Shown: positions 45,261 through 57,275 of the stretch, one piece after another | How the letters are laid out: every line of letters begins with the position of its first letter | Numbering within the stretch: the stretch's first letter is position 1 | NCBI RefSeq assembly: GCF_003265705.1 | Contig: NW_020313056.1 | Span: 9,184,188-9,248,187, forward strand | Direction: 5' to 3' | Length of the DNA: 64,000 bases | From: Callorhinus ursinus | Taxonomy: Eukaryota; Chordata; Mammalia; Carnivora; Otariidae | Notes under the pieces: model-generated | What the model was told of the DNA's origin: nothing | Databases searched by the model: none | What the model saw: only the letters and a program-made list of their open reading frames with translations | Position numbers and translations under genes: made by a program

Positions 45261-48164
45261 GAGCATACATAGCCACCACAGTGAATTTTGAGGCAGCTCT
45301 GTAAGGTGTTTCTAGACCTTTAAAAGCCAAGGGCTTTGTTGATTTTTTTGTTTCCAGTTTTGCTTTGACTCCAGAACTTTTTGCTTTTTTGAAGAAATGT
45401 TTAATGAATTTTTGCAACAGGGTGTGCTTATGTGTAAATCAAGTACTACAAAGCTTGAATAATGTTGGCCAAATCCTTTGTTGTCACCTACTAAGGAGAT
45501 AATAGGATTACAAATATATAGCTATGTTGATCTTAACAAATACTACTAGGTGGATGGCTTGGAGATCTGTTTTGTGACAGTTTAAGGCTCTGAACTAGAA
45601 AACCTTACCAAAGAAAATTATTTATTATTTAAAAAATGGTAAAATGAGGAAATTACTACAAAGAGCTTAATTTTTTTAAATATGTACATTCCCAAAGTAG
45701 TGAATAAGGTTGATGTAAAAGTGATTTATGTCACCAGATAAGAGGAGGTAGAAACAAATTGTCTGCAAACTTAATTTTCTATTTTCTGGAATTACACATG
45801 TTCATTTATTTGTTAAAGGAGTATATCCAGGGGCTCCTTCAGAGTATATTTACTGAAAGCAAAAGTAGGAAAATCTGTCCAAGAAAGTATTTGCTTTCGA
45901 TTAAAAATTAGTCTTCTAAATATTAAATTTGTAGCCCATCTGCTTCTGTTTAATCTGGAATCTAATTTGGGGGAGAAGTGTGATGACTTTGTGAGTTTAT
46001 AACAGTAATGAAGCAAACCAGGCTATTTTATTATATGATACAGAGGTCATAATTGTTCTAGAAGATTTTTGTTATGTCTACCAGACTACAAAATCTTAAA
46101 AAAAAAAATTTAAGTGCCCTGGGGTCTTTGCCTAAATGAAAAGGATTGTTCATTAGATTATCTCTATATTTGACGTAGCTTTAGAACTGGTTGCCCAGTG
46201 AGTGGGTTGATTTTAATCAGCGTGTTCTCTGTTCCCATTTAAAATGTTTTTTTTACAAGTGATGTGTAGCTATAAGTTTATATTTATAGATGTTTATGTG
46301 GCTGAGGACAGGATTAGTAAATTTGCTGGATAATAATACTTGCTACTATTTATTGAGCTCTTAACCATGTGCTAGGTAGGTTAGGATTACAGGGTGAGGG
46401 TTACTTGATGCAGGAAGGGAATCTGAAGGGTGAGATTGAATTTATCTAATGATGTAAAAGCTGTTGTTCAGGGAGCTCTTCCTTGGTGCTAAGAGTTGGA
46501 GTAGATGCTTTATTTTGTATTTCTGATGCTGGAAAACGTCTTTGCAGATGTCTGTTCATAGTGGCTGTGGATACTGAGGCCTGTCTGGGAGGCCAAGTAA
46601 CTGAACTCTTTCCATTGAACCAGCTTCATCTCTAATTATGCTCGGGTGCTTTTTGTTTAGGGCAATTTTTTCTGTGTGTCACCAGTGCTTCACCATAGCT
46701 AGGATGATTTTTTGTTCACTAGAACTTCAGATCAATTTGAAAAAAGTCTGTTTCAGTAATACTCAGTTTTTAAAATGAACTCGATTCATCATTCCCTTGA
46801 AATAGACTTACCGTGTACTTTTGTTTGTTGTGATAGATTGCTACAGCCACATTAAAACTTGTAGGTTGATTCAAAGGTTTGTGGGGGGCGGGAACTACTT
46901 AGAAGTAAATCGGGAGGAGGATATTTCATTAACCTGTGTGTTGTAGGAGACTGTCCCCTAAATTATTGCTATAATCCTTCATGAAGTTAATTAAAAATGA
47001 TTTATGAACTATAGACAAGGTTGTTGCTAAGAAAATTAGTTTCTTTAGAATTATAATATTCTACTTTATTGGATATACATTAACTAAACTTCCAGTTAAC
47101 TTTATAGGGCTCTCTGGTTGTTGCCTTCTTTGCCTCCCAGCCATGTCTAACATCCGTTTCCTTGCTGCGGGTATTGGAAATATTTCGTGTAACTTTCTGT
47201 TTGGTATTAAACTGCCTCCTGAACAGTTTCTTTTTTACTTTCTTTGAATCAGTGATCTCCTGAATAGGAAGCCTCTTTGGTTCTCCACGCAGGCAGTAGT
47301 CCTCTCTTAATGGCTAGTTTTAAGAGGCTAGATCAGTGAAATTAAACTTGCCCATTGGATTTGGGGTTTTCATGAGATGGTGTGTGAGTTTCCATTCTGT
47401 GTTTTAACCTCAACCTAGGTGACCATGTAGTCTGTAATGACATACGTTTGTCTCATTAATCATGAAAAGGTGTTGGAAATGTGTCTTTTCTGGGGATGAA
47501 GTGAGCACATGCTGCTTCTTAAATTGTCTATATTGGCTCCCCTCAGGCACGAGCTTTTTGATCTAACTAGATCTTGTCTGATTCTCTCACAGTTTTGCTT
47601 TTTGAAGTCCATGCTTTCTATAGATTAAAATTAACTGAGGCATGAATTTTCTACTCTTGCAGATTCCACCCTGATACAAACAGGGCCATTGTCTGCTGAT
47701 GCCATTGTGATTTTGTACAAAATGCTAGGCAGTCCTTTCCTCTGTCAGAAAGAAGATAATTTATATGTAATGATAAGTCTGATTATGCCTGGAGGCTTAT
47801 GTTCTTTGTTGCACAATTTAACCAACCTGCTCACTGAAGCTCTATGACCCTTCACCTAGATGACAGTCAAATAGAGTTAGGTAAATAAATTCCCTTTTTG
47901 TTTGTAGTATAGTGAACCTTTACAGTCTGGAACATTTAGAGTATGACTGCTGCTGGGTACTGATTTCCCTGTTAACAGAATTTACCTATTTAAGCACTAA
48001 ACATAAAAAAAGAATAAAGTAATTTTTTTAATAAAGTTCTTTCTAATTTTGCTGTTTTTTCTTTCTTAAATAGCGTGTTTCATACATGACATGTCATTTT
48101 ATAAAATCAGTTACCGTATACCCTAAGAAAGTGACGTTTAACAGCTAACTTTGGTATGGAATAT

Positions 48165-48400
48165 CATACTTTACAAGCATTTCACCTGTGTTACCAGCTA
48201 ATCCATCCAAGCAGTACAGTTATTTTATTAATCCTGTGAAATTGGTGCTAGTGACCCCATTTAATATAGTAAAAGGTTGAAGCCTCTTAACATATCAAAT
48301 GAAGCATTTATTATTCAGCTCAGCACCAGAGCTGGACCCAAACTCAGATCTCCAGCCAAGACTTTCACAGCCCCTGTGCTAGCTGGTTTTGCCCTTACCC
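48165..48400 (-). repeat. MIR relic
   Basis: 'tttacaagcatttcacctgtgttacc', 'ccagagctggacccaaactcagatctcc', 'cctgtgctagct' in antisense MIR order. Confidence 0.5.
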
Positions 48401-48559
48401 TAAATCAGCATTTTGCAGCCAAGGGGTCTTTTTGTTCTTACTTGCCGTCTTTAGTTATGAGGTGATGTGTATTATAAACGTTTTGTTACTATGAGGTAAA
48501 ATGCCACTGTGAATTATTTACTAAATTTGTGTTAGGTTCAAGGTTATTCTTGTACAATT

Positions 48560-48670
48560 CCACAAGGACAGGGACTGTATCTTATTTGTGCACTGCCTTC
48601 TCCCCAGTGTCTAAAATACTGCCTGCAAGTAGTAGGTGTTCAATAATTATTTGTTGAGTGAATAAAGCGA
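48560..48670 (+). repeat. L2-like 3' end
   Basis: 'ccacaaggacagggactgtatcttatttgtgcac', 'gtaggtgttcaataattatttgttgagtgaataaa'. Confidence 0.5.
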
Positions 48671-49042
48671 TGAATGTAATTCATTCTTTTGCATTCTAGT
48701 ATGTTTTCTTGAGTGGGAAAGTAAGGGAGTTGGGCTTAACCCCCAGTCTGTCTTCTCTACCACTGCTTGTAGTAAGAAAGTAAGTGCTATCTGGCTACAC
48801 TAGTAATACTCATGGTGGTTTTGGACTATCATTTGAAAATGGTTGGGGGATTTCAAAAGCTGAGTTTGCTCACGGGAGTGTGAATGTGTATACGAGTGTC
48901 AGCTATCCTTGTTTTGTGTGAAAATGTCTGAAATCCAGCTGGTTACAAGCTGCTGTATTTCTCCCTCGTCCTTCTTTTTCCTTTGCTGTAAAGTTGTTGT
49001 GGTTGTTTCTTACTGTTGTCATTGTCTGACTCTAGCAGCTCC

Positions 49043-49091
49043 TTTTTTCCATTTTATTTATTTATTTATTTATCTATGTATCTATTTATTC
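49043..49091. repeat. (TTTA)n microsatellite
   Basis: attttatttatttatttatttatttatctatgtatctatttatt; imperfect towards the right. Confidence 0.9.
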
Positions 49092-49536
49092 TAGTTTTTT
49101 ACATTTCTGGGTTGGGCTAAAAAAACGTAGATACCCAAAACTACCATAATTGTTGAGCACAGATGGACTTGAATTGAGGGAAGCCCCCCAGAGTAGAAGG
49201 CATGAGCTCTCCTAGGGAGTCTTAGAAATGTCTTTGGGCTGCTCAGAGGCCTTTTCCAGTTTCCATTCATGCTAGTCTTGTGAGATTATGGAGCAACAGG
49301 CCTCTAGATTGGAAAGTTATTAGTAGTATAATTTACTATTTACGAAAAGGACTTGAGTTGTTTAAAATACCGTAAAACAAATTAGAGTTTATTGTTTTAT
49401 TTCTGAAATTGTTTGGACAGTGAACAGCTACTTTTCTGTTAAGTCACAGTAGCAGTGAGAAATTGAAATAAGTGAAATTATGTTGTAAAAATGCAAAAGG
49501 CATCTCAAGGTAAGGAATCGTCTTTGTTACCGACTA

Positions 49537-49873
49537 CAGTTGACCTGTGAACAATGCGAGTTTGAACTGCATGTGTCCATTTATATGCGGATTTCTTTTA
49601 TAAATGCAGTACTGTATTATATATGTATTTTCTCTTTATGACTATGTTAATATTTTCTTTTCTCTAGCTTTATTGGAAGAATACAGTATATAATACATAT
49701 AACATAAAATATGTGTTAATCAACTGTTTATGTTTTCGGTGAGGCTTCCGGTTACCAGCTAGGCTATTAAGTAATGAAGTCTTTGGGGGAGTGAAAAGTT
49801 ATACATGGATTTTCGACTGTGTGGGGTGGGGGGGTGGGCACCCCTAACCCTCGCGTTGTTCAAGGATCACCTG
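49537..49873. mobile_element. Tigger/pogo-type MITE, 337 bp
   Basis: Begins CAGTTGACCTGTGAACAATG and ends so that its reverse complement begins CAGGTGATCCTTGAACAACG, giving imperfect terminal inverted repeats of about 25 bases. TA dinucleotides flank both ends (49535-49536, 49874-49875), as expected for Tc1/mariner-pogo insertion. No transposase is present. The internal 'gaatacagtatataatacatataacat' and 'tgtgttaatcaactgtttatg' match a common mammalian element from memory. Confidence 0.78.
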
Positions 49874-50456
49874 TACTACCCTTTAAAAAGGAAGATATCT
49901 CTAGATAAATCAGATCTGAGAGTTTGAGAATTAAACTCTTATGTCGCCTGAAATCCAGTTCTAAAGAATGATTATGGTTTGGATTTACTAGAGGTAATGT
50001 GCTTTTTGTATTTTGCAATTTAATATAAGAATGTTTATGTGCAATGGGTGTTTTTGTAAATTTTCCCATGCAGTTGTATTTGCATGACCAAGCATATGGT
50101 AAGGACATTTATAAATAAAATATTTAGCCGGTAGTTAAAAGGGGGAAAAACCCCGTAAGTTTAAAAACCACGCTTGTGTGATCAGACAGTATATGATGCC
50201 CAGTTTCTTTCTTTAAAATTAGTTTTGAAGTATTCATCTCTCTCTTGTGGTCATGTCTCCACAAAGTACTCTACCCAGTTCCCAGGCAGTTGTGTCTTTT
50301 GTGGATTCTACAGTGTGCTGCTTCAAGCCATGACATTATGTTTTCAGAAACTTTCCTCCTTGTAAATTTTAGGTTTCCCCAAAACTTGAGCAATATATAT
50401 CTTCATTGTCAGAAATGGTCTACTGTAGTAAATTATTATTGTTTCTTATTTTCTAG

Positions 50457-50527
50457 GAGTTTCCTAATCATATAACCTCTCAGAACTGAACCAAAACAGC
50501 ATTGTTCCCGGAGCACCTCTTTTTAAG
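50457..50527 (+). other. STAU1: STAU1 exon 2 (5' UTR)
   Basis: A 71-base non-coding exon between a pyrimidine-rich acceptor (gtttcttattttctag) and a donor gtacac. It contains no ATG and ends cacctctttttaag. I recall a similar segment in the human STAU1 5' UTR, but the call rests mainly on splice-site quality and position. Confidence 0.7.
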
Positions 50528-53447
50528 GTACACATAATTTGGCTCTATAATTTCAGGCCTGTTCATAAACTGTAATATTTTTGAATTCTTGAATGGCTTG
50601 TGTGGAAAATGACTTTTACTTCTGTCTGTAATGTTAGAGAAAAAGAAGAAATTGTATGCAGCCTGAATTTCTTTTTACTCTTGAGATTTAATTAGAAAGT
50701 AAATGCAGGGAAGATTGTTGGCAAGAACGTAAAACCCTTTAGCCAGCACTGCCGTGTACTTTAAATGTCGAGACGTGAAAATTGGCCACTGAAGTTGTCA
50801 TTAGACAACTCGGTTGGTAAGTATCTTGCTCATAGCAGGTTTTGTAGATTGCCTTTGATTTCTCAGATTGTGTATGTAAAACTTGGTTTTCAAACTTGTG
50901 GAAATAATCCAACATTGTTTTCTGTCATGAGATAGGGTTATGAATCAAGTTCCATTTACTGCTGGCTGCTTGTGATCATCTAGACCAAAAGTTTGTAAGA
51001 GTTGAGGATTTTACAGTTTGATATCAAGGCACTGCAAAATGCACTGCATCTGTCAATACTGCCTTGTATTTTAGCACTTTCCCTCTGAGAGCTGAAAGCA
51101 CAGCATCATAACATCACTGAGGTAGTGATTAGTGGACAGGTCAAACCCAGCTTTCTTTGGGAATGAGGAAATTGAAGCATAAGGAAATCAGAGAAGTTGT
51201 TCCAGGCTCAATGAATGGATTTACACTGGGTTTGTTTAATGCTTTTCTTTTCCGAGGACTAAACTGTTACCATACCACGCCTCAGGATTTCTTCATTATT
51301 TTCGCCCTCTGATTGCTAAAGCTGAGGCTTTGCCGAATATCCTGTTACAGGGTGTTCTGGGGAAACTGAGGCACCGGGCAGTGGATTGCCAAGAATTGGA
51401 TGGATAATTGCTGTCTTATTTGGGAGTGGAACTGAAAGCCACAACTCAGAAGTTTGATCTGATATAACATTGTTGGTTGCTACTTAGCAGCAAGGCTGGT
51501 TTCTTAGAAACTAGGTCTTGGCTCTAGTCTGTTTTGCATGAAGATGATGGTAAATGCAGTCGTGTTTCTAGGTAGATGGCACATAGTTACAGAGTACAAT
51601 TTCCCTTTTCTGAAAGGAAAAGCCAGTTAACTGTTATGTTGAACTAAGCCCCTTCTTACTTAAGAATAGGTTACACAATGCTACTCTGAAAAATCTCTAG
51701 CAAATCATGAATAGTCACTCATTTTGGTTGGTTTAAGACATTTCTCCGCGTTTTTATAAATTTAGATTTTAAAAACACTTCCGTGTTTGCAAAAAGTAAT
51801 ATGTGTTTGACTTTAGTTATTTTTAAGAGTTCCTCCTAGGGAATGGAAGAGGGAAGCTTGATAAGGTTGCAAAGCTAGAAAAGAGAGTAAGGTTTGCAGC
51901 TCGTTAGGCTGCAGAGGTAAAGTTTTTTTCACTTCAGTGTACAGTTTGGTATGATGGTCTTTCCAGGATGAACAATTAATAATGAATTCTCTTTTAAGAA
52001 GTGTTTCTTTAAATGGACCACCCAGTGGTTACATTGGTGTGGAAAGCAAATCCTCCATTGCCCACTTGGCGCTGAGCCAAGTGTGAGACAGGGGCCACAT
52101 TCAGTCACTTGGATGCAAAGATCTTGAACAGCCTGGGTTGTTTCCAGGCATTATTTTTGGCTGATTTTATTGTCTTACAAGTGATTGTGCCTCCTCAGGG
52201 CTACTTGTCCTGTCTTTCTTTTGAGCACCAAGTACATAGTGGTCTTTTTGTTTTGTTTTTCCCTCTGTCTTAAGTAGTTTGGTCATATTTCTTTTAAAGA
52301 ACCTTTATTGGGTAATTTGATATTTGGGCCTGCTATTGGATATTATTTGCTTGACATTGCCGTTGTTATTTGGAAATGGTTACGCAGGAGTATAGTGATC
52401 ACCGTGTTTCTCTATTTGCGGCTGTCCCGCCTACGAGTGTTTAGATAATGTTTGGAGTCAATGAAGTGCTGTTCTGGGGATCAGAGCCACGATGGTGGGT
52501 GCTGGTAGGGGGTGAAGGTAGGGAGGTGTGGTGGTTGTGGGGGCGGGGTGAGTTTATTTGTAGAAAACATAAAACCACATTGCAACCAGAAAGATGTGTC
52601 CAAAAAGGATCTTAGAAATAACTGTTGAATGTAAAGGAATGGTATGGGCATTTTAGGTGTATTTCAAGGCTATTGTAGGAAAAATGGTTTATTCCTTAGC
52701 TTTTTTATTGTTGTTGACAAAGTTTCTCTGAGAGTGGAGGCCTCTCAAAACCTAGAGAACTAATAGATTTACAGTTGGTTGCTTAAAGATCTCTGTTCAT
52801 GTCTTTGAGGAAAAGTTTAACAAATAGATTTTTTTCTAGCACTTGAGAATGTACAATTTGCCATATAAGGTTTCACATGTAGATGCTTAATAAATTTTTG
52901 TTGAATGTTGAATGAATATACTATCCTGAAATTGCTGTTCATACAGCTGATGTTTTATCCTGGCAAGGAACTGGAGTGCTCTTGTGTCCGTGTACCCATA
53001 CTACATAAGATTTGATGGAGGACTTTGAAGGGAGAGATTTTTGGTAAAATGTTTGTGGCTATCTAAGCTTGTACAGAATTGGGGTGATTTCTTCTTTTCT
53101 TTTTCTTTCTAACATATCTTGTTTGGAAACATCACTTATTGTGAAGGGGAATGATGTGGTGAACGCAAAAGTATACCTTCATTATAAGTCACATATTAAT
53201 CTAGTTACAAATTGGATATTAAAATGTTTTTCCATAATTCCTGAAGTAGTTGTTTCATATTACAACGATTTAACAATCTGTTAGTTGAAAGTGAATATAA
53301 GACCAAGCACTCTTGCAGAAAGTTCTGTAAACTATTTCTAAAAGAATCTGCCTTTTTCTTTATTAAACAGATCACTCAGATGGTACACTCAGTATGGCCT
53401 AGTCTTGGTAGATCACTGCTGAGTGAGGAATTTGCATTTGTGTCTCC

Positions 53448-53638
53448 TCACTTTTTTTTTCTTTTCTGGAGAGAGAGAGACAGCGCATGCGAGAGGGGGG
53501 AGAGGAAGAGAGAGAATCCCAAGCAGGCTCCATGCCCAATGCGGAGCTCACGTGGGATTTGATCTCACAACCCTGAGATCACGACCCGAGCTGAAATCAA
53601 GAGTTGGACACTCATTTGACTGAGCTACCCAGACACCT
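53448..53638 (-). mobile_element. CAN SINE, long type, diverged
   Basis: Poly-T then gagagagagacagcgcatgcgag, ending gagctacccagacacctc. First SINE to the right of the SINE-free interval. Antisense to STAU1. Confidence 0.88.
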
Positions 53639-53688
53639 CTGTACCTGATCAATTTTTAACACATGTATAATTTTTTAAAAAAATGCTT

Positions 53689-53808
53689 AGGGGCGCTGGG
53701 TGGCTCATTTGGTTAAGTGTCCGACTCGATCTCATCTCAGGCCTTGATCTCAGGGTCATGAGTTTGAGCCCCACATTGGGCTCCATGCTGGGCATGGAAA
53801 ATACCTTT
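53689..53808 (+). mobile_element. CAN SINE, short/intermediate type
   Basis: aggggcgctgggtggctcatttggttaag, then gtcatgagtttgagccccacattgggctccatgctgggcatgg. Flanked by aaaaaaatgctt at 53677-53688 and 53809-53820. Confidence 0.92.
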
Positions 53809-54996
53809 AAAAAAATGCTTTTGTAGAATTCATGTGCCCATATTCCCCTTCCCACAACCCATTAAAAAGTATGTGACACTTGTGGAATGGAAGCTGCTAT
53901 CCAAGGTGAGACTGTTTTTATGAGAAGATTTTTGTGTACTCAAGCCAAATTTGGGACTTGGAATTAGGAGTCTTTAAAAAAAAAAAAAAGGTATTCGTAA
54001 CTCTATCCTAACACCTCTCTTTGTGTTTTAGTGTTTGTATGTGCTTCGTAAATATAAGGATTTGAGAATAAGGTGTGAACATGTTTTCCTGAGTTGGTGC
54101 CTAAAGCTGTTGAGATAAGAGAAACCAGAGGCTTTTCGTCTCTGCTGGAGGCAGGAGACAGGCAAATAGCACGACCCAGGCTTAACAGTTAAAGGTGCTT
54201 TCAGTGCTGAGGAAAGCTGAAGTCTTTGTGTTTTCAGTTTTCCACCTAATTTTACTGTGTGTAAGATATTGTTCGTTTATAAGAAGACTGACAAATCATT
54301 TTAATCTCTTTGGAGTCCCTAACTTATCTGGTGGCAAGTAACCCTTAAAGATAGGCTCAAAAGAAAAGACACTTTTCATGGAAGGTTTTCATCTTCAGGA
54401 CAGGGTAGTACTGTTGAGCAGCAGGTGCTAAATTTGTACAGAAGTAGCATCTCCAGAATTCCCTGATTCCCCTGAATGCTGCTGTGCACTCTATAAGTAG
54501 CAGTAGTGAAAAGCTTTATTTCTTATCCAAGTTATGTGGGTAAATAATATATTTTACCCCATTTATAACTATGTTAGCTGCCTGGCTTCTCTTTGGGAGA
54601 GGAGCGTCTATTTGGGTCAAATATTAGCCTCAATTTTTTAGAGCCTTTTGAGATAAAAAGGGGATTTTCTTTTCTTAAGAATATAAGCTACTTATTAGTG
54701 AGATTTTATTTTGTGGGTTAGTATATGTGTACTCGAAACAACATCCTTGGCTCCTCTGTGCATTAGATACCAGTAACTTTTCCTATCCTCCAGTGGGCGA
54801 CAGCCAAATAATATATCCAGACCACTCTGAAGAACTGACTTGTCCCCTCTTTAGAACCACTGCATTAGATTCTCTTTTCAGGCTTAGAGACACATAGGAG
54901 CGTCCATGGGCTAATGGGTGCTGTTTGGTATTGGTCATGGTGGACATTAGAAATTTGTAGATGAGTACAGCTGTATTCAGGTTTTAGGAAATTTTT

Positions 54997-55051
54997 TTTA
55001 ATTTTTTTATTGTTATGTTAATCACCATATATTACATCATTAGTTTTTGAA
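54997..55051 (-). mobile_element. 55-base L1 3' stub
   Basis: Reverse complement reads ...actaatgatgtaatatatgg-tgattaacataacaata then A-rich, the same 3' end as the L1 at 26430-26470. Flanked by a perfect 19-base duplication caggttttaggaaattttt at 54978-54996 and 55052-55070. Confidence 0.93.
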
Positions 55052-56986
55052 CAGGTTTTAGGAAATTTTTATTTGCAGTTTTGAACTACTTGTTTCAACC
55101 ATTTACAGAGACACAGCTCCAGGTTAACTCAAGGTAACATTTTTGGAGCAGTCTTAATTAAAGGCCATTTGTTCCCTCTTTCAGCTTGTAGAAAATCTGT
55201 ATTTAAGTCTGTGACTGGACTGCTGGCTCTAGGCCTGCTCTGCGCAGCACTGGCGGAATAGATCTCTGGGCCCCACCCTTTCTAAATTTAGTTCATTCAT
55301 TCAGTCTCATACTCTCAGAGCAACCCAGGGCAGGATTGGGTTGCTGCTTCTAGGATGCAGGTAGGCTCTGGAGTCCAGACACTTGGTTTTTGGCATATTT
55401 TTTGACCTGTGACTAGTGGTTGGTGGTGTGAAGTTGTGAGTACACTATAGGTGATTTTTTTTTTGGTAGAAAAATGCCCTCAAGACAGAGTTTAGAAAGA
55501 GAGGGGAGAAGGGAGTGCAGGGGGGTTGAGAGGCATTGAGAAAGAAATATTTCTATTTTGGCAGCTGAAGGAAATCAAAACAATGAAACAAGGTCCTAGC
55601 TGATTTCGGGATGGTTCTGGAGTTGTTTCTTGATGTTGGCAACTTGTCTACCAGGACAGTTACCTAGTCTTAGTGGATCTCCTCTGTTCCTTTGTTCTAA
55701 CTCCAAAAGTAAACAAGGAACAACTGCAGTATGGGGGATTTTGGTGAATACGGGGATGTTTCTATATCCAAAGTCATGTTTGAGCTGAGGTGTTTGGGTT
55801 GTTGTTTTTAGTTTTGCAGTTCTTTTTGCTCTCAGCAAGAGAGAATGTGCCAGAACTCCTCAAGTAACTTAATTGCTCTGGTCATTCATCTCTTTCTAAA
55901 GGTCCAGCTTTAATTAAAAATTATTCCAACAAGACTTTTTAAAAAATTAAGTAACAATTACTCTGTAATAGAACTTCTGATTTGTTTGCTGGTTTCTGTT
56001 TTGGTTGGCTTTTTCTACTCTTTGTTGCTATTGGTTATTTTGGGAGTACTTTTGACTTGCTTAAACATTTTCAGCTTTTTGAATGATGACCCCTGAACAT
56101 AAGCAGAACTGTCCTTATTTTTGACTTATGAAGAAAATTTAAATGTATTTAGAAGTAATGTCTTTGGAACTTAGAAGATGAGGTAAATAGTCTCCTCTGC
56201 TCCCCGGGTTCCACTCCCCAGCCACACCAGTGAAATTACAGTCTGAAATCTGTTCCTCTCTTCTTCATCTTCTCCACTTTTGCTTTTAATCATACGAACA
56301 CTATAGAATGTTCTTTACTATTCAGATAATTTCTTAGGATCCTGTATATTGATGTAGATGCAAGTTTTGTTTGGGGTCTGTAACTAAATGAGACCATCTC
56401 AACAAACCTCATAGGAAAAAGATCTTTTACCATCATAAGGAAAAGAAACAGTGAAAGTGAGAAATTCCTGTTTCTTCAGTCAGCCTACAGGAAAACTGTA
56501 AGGGTGCCAGTCTGAGCACATGGCCCTTCGGTGGAAGCAGTGTTGACATTCACCCATTAATGGTCTTAGGAACCCAGTGTGCTTTCAGCTTCTGATAATT
56601 TTGAGGCCAGAAATCTTTACTGTATCCATATAGTATGGAAGGCCTCTCCCTATTTTTTTAATTGGCCATTTTGAATACAGGCTGTAGTTTGTGATTCTTA
56701 ATATTCAACAAGGAATATCATTAAGCCCTACTGATACTCTTTATAAAATAAACATGCAGAGCAGACGGGCGTTGCAAGTCATTTAAAAGCAGTGTCAGAA
56801 AGTCATAAGGCCTGGAATCTCACTGCGTACCGAGGGGAAACCCACTTCTAATATATCGGCGGAGCTACAGGCTCAATGGGACTATTTTCATTCTTGAGTA
56901 GGTGACACCGATTTTGACTGAATATTGGCAATTACATATCTCCTCTATAATTTACCTTTTTATTTTCTTTCCCTTACAACTTTTAG

Positions 56987-57070
56987 GTAGAACTTTAGAC
57001 TTCATAGCACTGAATTAACCTGCACTGAAAGCTGTTTACCTGCAGTTGTTCACTTTTGTTGAAAGTGACC
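56987..57070 (+). other. STAU1: STAU1 exon 3, 5' UTR part
   Basis: Acceptor cccttacaacttttag ends at 56986. The 84 bases to the start codon contain no ATG and include an in-frame TGA at 57026-57028, which fixes the first possible start at 57071. Confidence 0.85.
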
Positions 57071-57275
57071 ATGTCTCAAGTTCAAGTGCAAGTTCAGAAC
57101 CCATCTGCTGCTCTCTCAGGGAGCCAAATACTGAACAAGAACCAGTCTCTTCTCTCCCAGCCTTTGATGAGTATTCCTTCTACTACTAGCTCTCTGCCCT
57201 CTGAAAATGCAGGTAGACCTATTCAAAACTCTGCTTTACCCTCTGCATCTCTTACACCCACCAGTGCAGCTGCAG
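57071..57275 (+). CDS. STAU1: STAU1 first coding exon
   Basis: Encodes residues 1-68 of Staufen 1, beginning MSQVQVQVQNPSAALSGSQI and ending LTPTSAAA plus one base, followed by donor gtaagc. This matches the N-terminus of the longer (about 63 kDa) human isoform, which differs near the end (ITSTSAAA). The segment is Ser/Gln/Pro-rich and probably disordered. STAU1 is a cytoplasmic dsRNA-binding protein that moves and localises mRNAs, promotes translation, and recruits UPF1 for Staufen-mediated decay. The ATG sits in gaccATGt with an in-frame stop 45 bases upstream. The exon ends in phase 1, the same phase as the end of the RBD1 exon pair downstream. Confidence 0.97.

Larger units (their letters stand above)
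41365..50456 (+). other. STAU1: STAU1 intron 1
   Basis: Nine kilobases with no CAN SINE and no recent L1. Visible relics are a MIR (41740-41950), two old L1-like pieces, a MIR (48165-48400), an L2-like end (48560-48670), a (TTTA)n run and a Tigger-type MITE. Elsewhere I see no named feature. Confidence 0.65.
50528..56986 (+). other. STAU1: STAU1 intron 2
   Basis: Mostly unique, AT-rich sequence. Two CAN SINEs at 53.4-53.8 kb and a 55-base L1 stub at 54997 are the only recent insertions I can see. No additional exon is supported. Confidence 0.6.
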
